The position numbers and the translations under genes were made by a program. Below, in pieces: positions 40,568 to 52,284 of a DNA stretch of 64,000 nt. Source of the DNA: Dirofilaria immitis (Eukaryota > Nematoda > Chromadorea > Rhabditida > Onchocercidae); NCBI GenBank assembly GCA_024305405.1, contig JAKNDB010000104.1, forward strand, positions 1,054,001-1,118,000. The letters run 5' to 3'. Numbering within the stretch: the first letter of the stretch is position 1; each line of letters begins with the position of its first letter. The notes beneath the pieces were generated by a model. The model saw only the letters and a program-made list of their open reading frames with translations, was not told the origin of the DNA and did no database searches.

Positions 40568-40746
40568 TTTTTATACAATCAGTTGTTTTAAAAGGAACCT
40601 AAAAGTTGCAATTTCTTTTCATTATAATTTCGTAACAGCTTTCAAATTACAGTCGATTTGGAATTTCATAAAAATGAGATGAAGTTGGAGACTTGTAACT
40701 TTTAAGCTGCTTATGTTATTCATGCTCGAGGTTCAAAATTTCATTT

Positions 40747-40752
40747 AATAAA
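40747..40752 (+). terminator. Polyadenylation signal AATAAA
   Basis: A canonical AATAAA about 180 bp after the cathepsin stop codon; probably its 3' end signal. Confidence 0.5.
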
Positions 40753-40956
40753 GTTCAGTGTTGCTAGTCATCTTGATGCACTTGCATCGTTTGGCATAAT
40801 CAAAAAAAAACATAATGCTTTTGTCGGACAACGAGTATCATAATGAAATAAGACGTTTTATACACAAAACAAAAAAATAATTGTATATGGTCCCTCAAGT
40901 TGCAAATGCTCCAACAAATATGTGCATGCCATCGATCTCATCTATCATCTTTATAG

Positions 40957-41303
40957 GTTACAAATGAATTCAAAGTATATATCGAATGCTTACCGTCTCA
41001 GTTAAAGCGACAATTCATTACTAAGAAAATCTATAACGGCACTTGTAAAATAAATCCGGAAGGTTTTCTGTGCTGTCCTATGTACGTAACTAATAGAGGC
41101 AACAATTTCATCTGACATTCTTTATTAACTTTCAAATGCAACTTTTAAAATGAGAAAACAGATAACTCGGTTGTTTTATATCCTTCCTGATACAGATAGC
41201 AGCTGATAATGCTCAACAATTACCACCTTTCCAGGGAGAAATTAGAAGTGAAAGAATGGGAAATCCTGACATAAAAAAACAAATTCATTATATCAACAAT
41301 TAA
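40957..41303 (+). CDS. Two exons of an unrecognised small Cys-containing protein
   Basis: Exons 40957-41085 and 41196-41303 join in phase 0 (donor TAC/GTAACT, acceptor GATACAG). They read FKVYIECLPSQLKRQ, then CKINPEGFLCCPMY, then LPPFQGEIRSE, and end HYINN before TAA. The spacing C..C....GFLCCP recalls the end of nematode lustrin-type Cys-rich repeats but is not a full match. A donor-ended stretch with FKLLMLFMLE at about 40701-40730 would supply a hydrophobic start in phase 0, but lacks a convincing ATG. The gene converges on MCM10, with 48 bp between stop codons. Family unknown. Confidence 0.45.
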
Positions 41304-41351
41304 CATATTTCCGTTCTTCACCACATAAAAGAAGATTTTCCTGTACCAACT

Positions 41352-44300
41352 TTATCTTTTTTCATCTTTCATCGCTACTCGTTGAAAGTCATTGTACCCG
41401 CAGTGCTAGAAATAATTTACTATATTAAAACAAGAATGAGAATTGAAGATTTGCCTTTCTTCTTAACTTTATTTTGTGAAAAAGAATTAAAATATGAAAA
41501 TTTTTCATTGAGGAATACGTAGCTTAAAGATAAATGATATTCTCTCTGATGCTTGTAAAGTGTTATGATAGATCAACTTAGTCCGATGATATACTAACCG
41601 CACAAAACGCTGTAGGTAGTCGTTCGTATGAAATTGTACGCTTGTGACACTGTTTACAGCGGAAAAATCGCTTGTTGGCCTTGCATCGCTTTACAGTATG
41701 ATGTAACTGCTTGCATAGATCGCTTTGTTTATGTGATATATAATTGCACTGCAAAATGTGTAATTATATACTATTAGTAAGTTCCTGCTTTACTTACCTC
41801 CCAGAAATTATGACTAAAGGAAAAATATCGGTAAATAAACTATGTCTGAATGAACACACAGTTTTTCTTCCATTATCTTTATTTGTTCTAAGATCTTTTT
41901 GTCTGTGAATTCAAATCTTTCGTAAATAATTGGAAGCTAAGAGAAGCATACCTGAATACACATAATTACATTGCAATTTTTAACTTCCATGATATTGGTT
42001 AAATAATTTTCTAATTTCTCTTCCTGTTCCATGGCATGGAAGTAACGTCCTTCGCGAACAGCATCTTCCTAGAAAGATTTCAAACATTTTAGATGACAAT
42101 GACTATCTAGGAAGAAATAAAAGACTCCGAAAAATATTTCCAATTTAAAATTAGAAAACAACAAGAGCGGTCAAATAAGAGACGCCATCATCATTGTATT
42201 TGTATGACTTCCATAAAGCAAAGTTTTTAGGCTTTTGAAACCAAAGTGCAACATATTGAGACTTGAAATGGTGCTCATTAATACAAAATAACAATCTTCC
42301 ACAATAGCAATTGACAGTGTTGTAGTGTAACAAAAGAGTTGAAGCTTTAACAAAAATCCAATTTGTTTGGCATAATCATAGTACTATTTCAATGATCAGT
42401 AAACTTACCCGATAAAGATCAACTTCGTGACTGCTTCTTTTCTCTAACAGTGCTGAAATTTCATCGGTAGTATAAACAGTCTCCTTTAAGAATTCTCTGA
42501 CTTCTGCTTTGCTATTAGCATTCCTATTAACTTTGGATTTCTTCATTCCCTGCTGTCCTTTATGCTCTGGAGAAACTGAAAAAGTTCCTACGAAGTTCAG
42601 TAAATTGAAGAATTATATTGGTTTTATATAAATTCACCACAAAATTTTCTTTAGCACTGCAACCCAATGAAATTTTAAGATTAAACTAGGTAGCACAATG
42701 ATTTTTAATTCAGTGAAATTTGAAAAAACAGACGAAAATGAATACTATCAGAACATATCCATATTTTATAAAAAATGGTCTCTGATCAAAGCAAACAGTT
42801 GTACTTAAATTTTGTTTTTAAAAGTAAAATAAAATATTAGTATAATGTATCGTATCAACAATGATAATACACTTCAACAAATTATTGAAAAAATGTTTCC
42901 AGCATATTTTCGAAATCTTCACATCATTAGTGAAAAACGCATGGTGAAATAATGACTTAATAAACGATAAAATGACCTACGAAATAAACGTCTCTTTTAG
43001 GCTTGCCATTGAATGAGTTTGGATCAGCCTTTTTCAAACCACCTTTTTTCATTACTGTTGCAATAGCTTTTGCTGCAACATTACAGTATATTCTGATTTC
43101 AATAAGATTTAACGGCTAAAATCCCATTCAAGATCATTTATTCCATTTCGGAGATGCAAATGTACTAGTACATTAGGTAAATGGAAGAAACATTTACCTA
43201 AATATATTATTGATAATAGAGCAAGTATTGCCAAAAATTCACTAACCTTAGCATTTTCCGAAACGTTTAGTTTATTGCAAATTTTTCTAGGGCTCGTCAA
43301 AAGACAGATTCCGAGTTCAAGCCTTTGCCAAGAACTGGTAAATGAGTCGAATTTTTATTCCTATTCTGAATGATGATGTATAGTATGTCGCCTTAAGTAT
43401 TACTTAAGAAGCCTCTAGGACTAAAGCATTAACTAGGAGTTATCTCCAAACTAGCAATCTCTGAAGTCAGTTTTTTAAATGAAGTATCGTCTTTCTGGTT
43501 ATTTCAAGGTCTTCAAAGAGTTTTTCACAAAGAATAATCTGTATCAATTAACAAAGGAGCTTCTCAGAGACTGACTTATTAATACATAATATTTCGAGCA
43601 TCCAGCTAATTTAATAATTATCGAAATTAATTTACAAATTGAAAACCTGGTTTTGCAGAAATTCTTTAAATGATTCATTATTCTTTTCTTCCGACAATAT
43701 TTTTCTATGCGTTTGCGATGCGCTTCTGGTACCACAAATTGCAGCCTGTAAAAGAGAGAAGTCATATCGAACTTCTTTGCAAAAGCTAAATTAAAATCGG
43801 TATAATAAAGAAGTACTAAGATTCCATTTGAAATCTGTGATAAGCTTGATCTCGCGGACACAGTCTTTGTAATCCCATTTTGACTTCCATAATCCCGTAA
43901 GTTCAGCGTACTTTTACACCCAATGCTTCAGGCATGAGGTGACAAGATATTCAAACAAATTATCATGAAGAAAGCAAGAGAACAAGTAATAAGCTGACAT
44001 CAAATTCTGAACATTATGGACAGTTCTAATAAATAAAAAATTTTAGGTTTCATTAACGTACTTAACAATTAAGTATAGAAACTTACTTCCTTCGTAATTA
44101 TAGCATCCAACGTCATCTTTTCACATTCTTTCAAATTTTTCGATCGTATCAAACACGCAATTTGCTGTTGTTTGAGATTTTTCCTACTTCCATTTATCGA
44201 CAAATTATTTGTTGAAACTTTGGAAGTCCTAAAAGACTCGGAGTGTAGCATAATTTTTACTTCTCTTTATCTATATTTGCATGGAAATTATAATCATATA

Positions 44301-47300
44301 CCCTACTATAAAAGTGAAAAACTTCAAGTTACTTATTTTTAAATCAACACTTCGACATTATGCAAACTAACCTTCTCGAAACTGTAATTATACTGCCTGA
44401 AAACGAATTCGATTCCAGCAACGGCAACTTTTGGTTAGGACTTGATAACAGAAATGCACACGAGCCACGATTTGCTGTGAATTTCTGAGCTGCTCGCTGA
44501 ATGTGATAAACACAACGCTCACTTTGCGACAAGTTTACCACGTTTTGACACAATCCACCATCTTTTTGACTGCCTATTCGAAGAGTAACAATTTTTTTAA
44601 TTTCGTTTAGGCAAGGAACTAATGACTGCGTAACCATTCCATCCGTTCAATGTAATTTCTATTCATTTTATTGCCCGAACATTGATATAAAAATCATTAG
44701 CATGTTTCTTTGTGTCTAATCTTTATATTCTAATTAAACACCATATTTTTAATATGTTTAAAACAACCTTGCAGTAACCAAAATCTGGACAAAATCCCAT
44801 TTCCAGAACTTGCGCACATTTTGTTAATTTTACTATTGCTGAAAAAAAAACAATTGAACAAAAAAGGAAACAGAAAAAAGAGCCAGAGTCGGGTAGGGAA
44901 ACAAAAAGTTCAGCAATGGAAAAATGAATTTTTATTTATGCCTAAATAAAAGTTTCAAATGGATTAGAGAGTAAAAATTCTGATAACCACCTTAAACAAG
45001 AAAACAAAAAATCGGAGAAAAATTATTACTTCACCTTGTTTATCGTCGCCATCAACAAAAGATGGTGTCACGAGCGCAATAACGCTACCAGGCTGTAACT
45101 TCCAAAATTTCTTGATACAATCGCCGAACACTAGAATCTTGACATTTCCATTTAAAAAATTCTGAAAATATTAAGACTTTAATTTGTAACTATAGCAACT
45201 TTATCTTCTGCAACTTATGTATTGCAACAAAAGTGTATTTTTTAAAAGAAAAAAAAGTATTAAACAATATCTATACTGATCTCACAATTCAATTCTAAAA
45301 ATTTTAAAATAATGCACCGTTAGATCCGAAACAATCCAGATCATATAGTCGTGTCCGCTTGCGCTCTTACGACAACCCGTTTTTCTACGATAATCGCCAG
45401 GGAAATCCATTTGCTGTTTGACTTCTATAAATTAAGCATATCATTAAATTTTCTTCATCAAATTTCTTTTAATTACATATATTACAATTCTTGATAGCAT
45501 AGATAATCACATTACTACTCACGCACTCTTGTACATCTTTATTAAACAATTTAGAGCACTTTACACGAAACATACGACATAGTTGTATTATTTTCCTCCT
45601 TTCCAGTTGAGTAACATCCTTGCATATTTTAGTGTATGAACATTTCAGTTTGCAGATAATTTCATTAGTAGGTATAGTTTCGTGTAAGTGGCTAGCCACT
45701 TTTTTGGTATTTATTATGCTACGAGAAAATAGACTAAAAACCTGTTTGAGACAAAATTCTTACGGAAAATGATTTCAGTTGGCTCAAGCGGATTTTCTTC
45801 AAACCGTCGCAGTATGACTCAAAAGCCGCTGATGAAAGTATCGGGTTTCTGCAGCAATTAATATACGAAATGGTGCAAATTAATGAGATTAATCTTTGAC
45901 TAATTTGCTAGAACAGAAAAGATTTTTCCAGATCATCACAGTAAAAGAAACTTCTATTTTCTTCATTTCAGAATACAATTTAAAGAAAATTGATTGCTAA
46001 CGTAAAAAGGAGATAATGCATGAAAATTCGCATTTCCCACAGAAGAAAAAAAAGAGCAAAATTACAAACCGCTATTCAAAACTGAACTGAATACCTGATC
46101 CGAATGCCAAAAAATGGGTCATAAACTTTCAGTGCAGCTTTTGATGATGACTCGATGGTTTTTGCAATTTGTTGAGCTTTTCCTTGAAGCGCACATCGAT
46201 TTGCTTGAACATTCAATCCTTTTCTCTTCGTAAATTCCATCTTAAAATAAATCGGAAAATAGAATACTGTTTTTTTGGATATGAAGAATTTAGTTCTAGG
46301 ACATTTCAAAAAAAGAAATGCTTAGTACTTCATGAAAACCAGAGAAAGAATTAGTATTAAACATATAAGTAGAGCAGTAAAAACGAGCAAAACCTGAATA
46401 TAAAAAGACGAAACTGACCCGATCTGACAATAAATTCGAAAAATTTCCTTTCACTTCTTTCAGCTGTCGTTTGACGCTTCGACCAGCGTAGCTAAGGTAG
46501 ATTCTATTAAGAGGACAAAATGAGCAGCTAAACGGCGACAAAAAAATATCACTTATTTTCGTGGAACTTTAGAACTAAATAAAGGATTTAGTTGACTCAC
46601 GCGTGATCGTACCCACTCCACTCATCTTCACTTGAACTTATATCATCAGAATGCAAAAAACTGCTTTCATTATTAGTTTTCTTCTTCTGGACATTGATAT
46701 CGTCATTCTCTTTCGAACATCCAAAATCTATTGGAATGAGAGAGCGAACTGCTGAAATTAGATTTCATTTCTTAGAAATATAAAAAATACCAAAATATCA
46801 ACTACCACATTATTAATGTATGGAGAACTTGTGATACTAACTTCGGTGCATAACTGAACAAATTAATAGAGAACAGATCAAAACAGATGAAATGTAATCA
46901 AATAAGTTACTAAGTCATAACTTGATAAAAGTAATACATCCATAATCCGATATTACAATAATTTTTCATTGATTCTGAACACTTTTTATATTTCATACTT
47001 ACGTTTCTTATCTGCACCATTCTTACTCACTATAAATAAATCACTTGTTTTTTCTTGTTGTTTATTATCCATCTTCCTAATTTCTTTACCATTATCATCA
47101 TTAATGTTCGCTAATTTCCGTGCTGAAAATTACGACAAGCCATAATGTTAACTAAGACATATTCTGACAAAGAATCGATGTTCATAAAAAAGATGTCTTG
47201 TAAAAAATGCAAAATAAAAAACAGATAAAGTATAGAGTTCAGTTAATGCTATTCTCATCATATCAAGCAATAATAAGTGAATAATATAATTATAAAGACA

Positions 47301-47387
47301 TCCATCAAGACTTATGGAATAACCTTTGAACTGTGTATCATCTTCGAACAAATTTAGCAATTCACCAAGTGTCTCATTCATCGTCAT
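41352..47387 (-). CDS. mcm-10: MCM10 DNA replication initiation factor
   Basis: Exons, 5' to 3': 47387-47324, 47122-47003, 46751-46601, 46503-46419, 46240-46095, 45848-45764, 45424-45318, 45161-45035, 44838-44768, 44573-44372, 44228-44087, 43745-43647, 43365-43247, 43072-42977, 42575-42409, 42068-41952, 41748-41599, 41405-41352; about 701 residues. The OB fold is preceded by PFFGIRIR-NPILSS and IRLSQL, then HDYMIWIVSDL, ILVFGDCIKKFWKLQPGS and EMGFCPDFGYCK. The adjoining zinc finger reads KDGGLCQNVVNL and ERCVYHIQ. The C-terminal zinc ribbons read CIQCNYISHKQSDLC, FFRCKQCHKRTISYERLP and FCAHCGYNDFQRVAM. MCM10 binds ssDNA and CMG helicase and activates origins. Frame repairs are needed at 45380-45384, 44563-44567, 43299-43302 and 43068-43071, one base each. 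An extra open segment at 45493-45720 (TQLERRKIIQLCRMFRV, good GTGAGT donor) may be an additional exon. Confidence 0.92.
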
Positions 47388-49511
47388 TGTTTCTTTCGAC
47401 TGCTCTCTCGAAAAATGTCTCAAATTTTTAATATGATACTTTTTAGAAAGTGGGAAATGTATGACTACCAGTTGTTCTATCAAATATAAGTATATCGGGT
47501 TAATTATTCCCGAACATTAACGGAATCAATCTTTAGAGAATTGGCCGACTAGTTCATGATGGCCAGAAAGCTAGTATGTTGTAAATCCCATAGTCGATGA
47601 TACAGTCTTTTATCAATAACAATTCAAATTGTCCTCTTCCGCGTCACCAATCCTTCGTTGCGAGACCATATGTGCGCGGTATCTCTGGGACTGTGAACGT
47701 ATCACTGTCGTAATCCCTGATTGAATACAGCAAGCGACCATAGCGTTTTCTGGACTTTTCAAGCATGAGATGCGATTGCGATATGGATTATCAATGATGT
47801 TGATTATAAATAAAAATATCTAAGATAAGGATGTTGGTGAAGGCATAAAAATAATTGATAATAGAGACGAACTTCTTTCAATATGAACCAGTGGTAATTT
47901 GGTGTTGTGGAAATTACGGTACCCTTGTTACAATTATCTTTTATAATTATTGAAGTTTTTTCCATTTCTTGGGTCCTTTCCGATGATATCACTGCTTAAA
48001 TTTCTTTTTTCTTTTTCTTAAAAGTATCTTTGCAGACATATATGCAAAATGCTTACAATTCCATATTTTCACAATATTCTATTCATCACTTTACATATAC
48101 CTTTATCAGGAATGAGCCAAAAATTTGATGAAATGCTTAGAAAGATTACGACTTGCTATTACTGCTAAGTAACGATAAACATAGAGAAGTAATTGTTTTA
48201 TTTTTTTATTTCCAATAATGGAAGAAACGGGAAACAAATTGAAGCGGAGGAAGTTCAGATAGAACAATCTTTTAGCTCATCTAAACAATAAACAGTTAAT
48301 TATTAAAAAACTAGCCAACATGCTTTTCATTTTTTCTATCAATTTGAATCTTAGCTGAAATTATTTCAGTTAATAAAATACATTTGGAAAAAAATGTTAC
48401 GTAAACTTGAATCTCAACGACAGCATTCAGTAATGATGCAATTTTTAGGCATGGATAATGCACTTGATGTGCCTAAATGTTATTGTACAGAATGTCCGCT
48501 AAAATTTTTGTCGAATGTTATTAATTACTTAAGTATATAAATGAAGTAGTTGACAGAAAATTGCATAATATAAAATTACATATGTTGTTATTTAAAGTAG
48601 TGCGTTCAGTTTATTTTTTGTATCAATTTTTCAATTTTTAATGTAATGTAATTATGGAATATAATGTAAGCTATCGAATATTCTGTTTCACGTGATGTTT
48701 AATTATTGTCATATTATATCTGTCTAGGGTATCCGATAGAATATTTCGTCAATATTAATAGATTAAAATCTAAATATAAATTAAGGAAGGGTATAGAAAT
48801 GTACATACATGGAATCTACAGTGACCTAATCGTTTAGCTTCACTTTTTGTGCATCATTACATCCAAAAGATCAGATTGGAAAATTCTGTCTTGGCTAAGA
48901 TTGTGGACTCTATATCAAAATCTTGGATTCATGGGATTTATTTAAAAAAATTGTTTCAATTATTTTCTTATTTAGGTTGTAAAGGAAGCATAAGCAGAAG
49001 AAAGTATATGGCGTTAATTTTTTAAAAAATTTAGCAATTTCTAGAAGATTAAGACATTTAGGAATAATTAGGTTACTTAATTAGGAGCATTCTTAAAGAC
49101 CTCGACATGAAACAAATGTTAGACAGGAAAAAAATATATTCGCATCGATCGTCTCCTGATAATTTACTCATTTACATGTAAATAACAAACAAAATAAAGG
49201 TATCAACAATGATGAAGTTATGACATTGATTTGACATAGTTAATGTAAAGATGAATGCAATCATTCAAAGATAATTAATCACTTCTTCGATAACTAACAT
49301 TACATACCCTGAAAAATATATTTTTAGCTATGGATTATTCATGAGTACCTATTTCCGCTTATTTTAGGAGTTCAACAAGTAAAAAGAATGAATTTCTGAT
49401 CCCATTACTCTAAAGTATATTTTCTAATAAAAATCTGATTTGGACAATATTGTTTCTGAAGTAATTTGCTTCTCTTTGTAAAATAAGCCTGGAGATATGC
49501 GTCCCAACAAA
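47388..49511. other. Intergenic region upstream of MCM10
   Basis: This lies between the MLT-11-like 3' end and the MCM10 start, both on the minus strand. No gene was recognised. It should hold the MCM10 promoter and the MLT-11-like 3' UTR. An acceptor with a tiny possible last exon (TTTTTCAG then GGT ATG TAA) lies near 49300-49310. Confidence 0.5.
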
Positions 49512-52284
49512 TCACATAAAAGTAGTACTTACGCCGCACGTCATTTCACAATGCCTTTTGGTATCGAATCGATTCTGGCTACCACCGCATCCTCTATAGA
49601 AATAAAGTTTGCAACGTTTGTCACGATTACTGTAGAAGTATTGTAAATTGGTTCGAGGAGGTGACTCGTTTTCCCGGCATGTTCGCCCTGAAATATATTT
49701 CTGTTCTTGTTTGGCTGCATGAAGTCGTAATTTAGATAATACTAGGTAAAAATAGAATTTTATTCATTATGCTAAGAAGGAAGTTACTGATGACTAAAAG
49801 ATAGAAAGGTTAGAGAAACGACAGTAATAGTTTAAATATAAAAAGCAACCTTCGCTAGGCTTCAGAAAACAAATACTTCGATCGGAAATTGTTTTCTGAG
49901 CGTATTCAACCGATTCGAATGGATCCTTCATCTCTCCAACATCGATTTGAACTTCGTTAGTTTCCGCTTCTGGAGAAACCACATTACCCAATATATTGTA
50001 AAATGCTAGAAACATTAACTTTTTAAAGAACAGTACTAGCATGAATTATAAAACACTGTATTCCGGACAAAGCTATAAAAACATTTTCCAAAATAAATCA
50101 TTTATAACCAGTGAAATAATGACTAATCCTTTTTCTCAAAAAATACTAAAAAATAAATGTTGGAAAAAAAACCTTGTGACCGGAGATTCTGATCGTTTGA
50201 TTTGAGCATCATTCGACCATAAACTTCATCTTGAAGTCTAGGCTCTAGAAAAATACATCATGATTGGATTTCTTGAAAAAAGGGTCCTTGAAACTTCGAT
50301 GTAGATTCAAATTGATAGATTTATAGCATAACTTAGTATATTTTCTATCAGCAAAATGTAATACTGATATAAAAATGAAATATGTTTTGCCATTTCCTAA
50401 TAGAAAGAAAAAAACTAACCAGATGGGACGAGATTTTCTGAAGAATTTTCCGTCTCCTTTTCTAACTTATGAGAATCACTATGAGAATCATTTATAAGTT
50501 TCACTGAAAAAAAGATTACAATGGTTTTATAACAACACTTTAATCTATGGAAATCATTTTTGTAATTAATGAATCAATCCCTCCTTCATTGTCTTTCAAT
50601 TTCATATACAAATAAAAGAAAAAACAAAGATTACGATTCCTAGTATTCGTTGTTTTTTTGTCATTTATAGTGAAATATTATATAATAGAAAAGCAAGAAA
50701 AAAATGAACCATCCGTTGCTAACTTGGTGCCCGATAAGGCCAAACGTGATCGATATCCTTCACTAGACTCAGCAACATTCGATAACATTCCAGATTCTTC
50801 TGAAACAATATTTTCTGCTACGGAATAGATAGTTCACAGCTGAAGTACCTACCGCTAATTCATAAAGACAATGTCGGATATTCCAGCTAATCAATGAACC
50901 ACATTTGATATAAATCAACATATCATGTAAAAATTATCTTCAAACCTAAGTCATGGATTTCATGAATTGTTAAATGAATTTTTTTGACTCAAAATTTATC
51001 TATCTCTCTATTCTTTATAAATATCATTAGATTGATCAGCATACTAACTATGCTTTTCTGAAACATAATCAGATGGCAACGATCCGCGTGCGATTACTTC
51101 GCCTGGATTTGAAGGTCGCAATCCGAAGTACGGCGGTATTATTGGAGGTGGTGGAATTTTTACTCCCAACATTCCTAATTCACAACATAGTCGCCCTGTA
51201 AAGCATGAAAAAATTTTGCTTCGCCATATACATACATAAGCTTCTATTTTTGTGTTATTCAGTGATATTAAGTGACAGAATCAAAAGCATTCTCTTTTTG
51301 AAACATTTATGAAATGAATGTGTTTTAGATAAGATGATGTTTAAAGTGATTCTTAATGTAATATCAAAATTACTGAAATATTACCATTTTTCTCGGAGTC
51401 AATAGAGCAATAATAACCAACGGGACAGAATGAACCGTCATAGCCTGAGCCACATTTGAGTGGCTGTCCAGTAGATTCATCAAGTAGTGCATTCGAGCCA
51501 TCTGGACAAATGTCTGTTGGTACCATCAACAGTGGTGAACTAGCTGCAAAAGATGATTGCTTTACGAGATACACAATTAACGAAATTCGAAATTCTTTTT
51601 CAGAAAAACTTAGTGACATTCGTTTACGCAGTGAATGTTATGATAATGCAAGAAAAATTGACAGATACTTTCGCTTTCTTTTTGATAATCATTGGGCGGA
51701 TAACCAGAGGGATTTCCGCTCGGCTGCTTTGGCGAGAAACGAATATTTTTCTGATTTTTCTTTTTCATCAGTATTTTTCCAAAACTATAAAAAGTATTTT
51801 AAAGAGTTCATAGTTATGATCATTTATTCCAAATGAACAACGTTCAACCTCAGTGCACTTGTAGTTTCTAAGCATTTCTGGAATATGTCAGCACATTAGC
51901 AGATTCTAAGTATAATTACAATAATCAAGAGTGATAAGAATGATTTTACTTGAAATCAAAAATGTTGAAGATGTATACAACATTCTTGATATCAAGTAAA
52001 ATTAAAGATCAGCTCCGAAATACACCCAGAATTGAAGTTATCGTAGTACTGGAAGAGGATGAAATAAATGTGTACTCATAGATTCAAGATTCCTAGCAGA
52101 TATGATGCTACCTGGAAGAGATTTTTCGAGGCAGCATACATTAGGTGGTCCCATGCGGCAGTAGTATCCTTTCGGGCACTCGAACGATTCTTTCTCTTTA
52201 CCACATATCACAGGTGCATTATCACCGAGGGTGGCTCTCCGAAAGGACAGCTTCCCAGTGGTGCATCCTCAATGTATACTTTAT
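49512..52284 (-). other. MLT-11-like: C-terminal lustrin repeats and last Kunitz domain
   Basis: Exon 52284-52112 is a lustrin repeat (APLGSCPFGEP ... CPKGYYCRMGPPNVCCLE), needing one more base at G3 52229-52231. Exons 51543-51385 and 51195-51049 together form another (CPDGSNALLDESTGQPLKC ... CPVGYYC, then LCCELG). Four short linker exons follow. The last Kunitz is split over 50005-49850 (SICFLKPSEG) and 49687-49512 (TCRENESPPRTNLQYFY ... RGCGGSQNRF ... CEMTCG). Its inhibitory loop is longer than normal, with about seven extra residues between the second cysteine and the QYFY strand. Confidence 0.78.
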
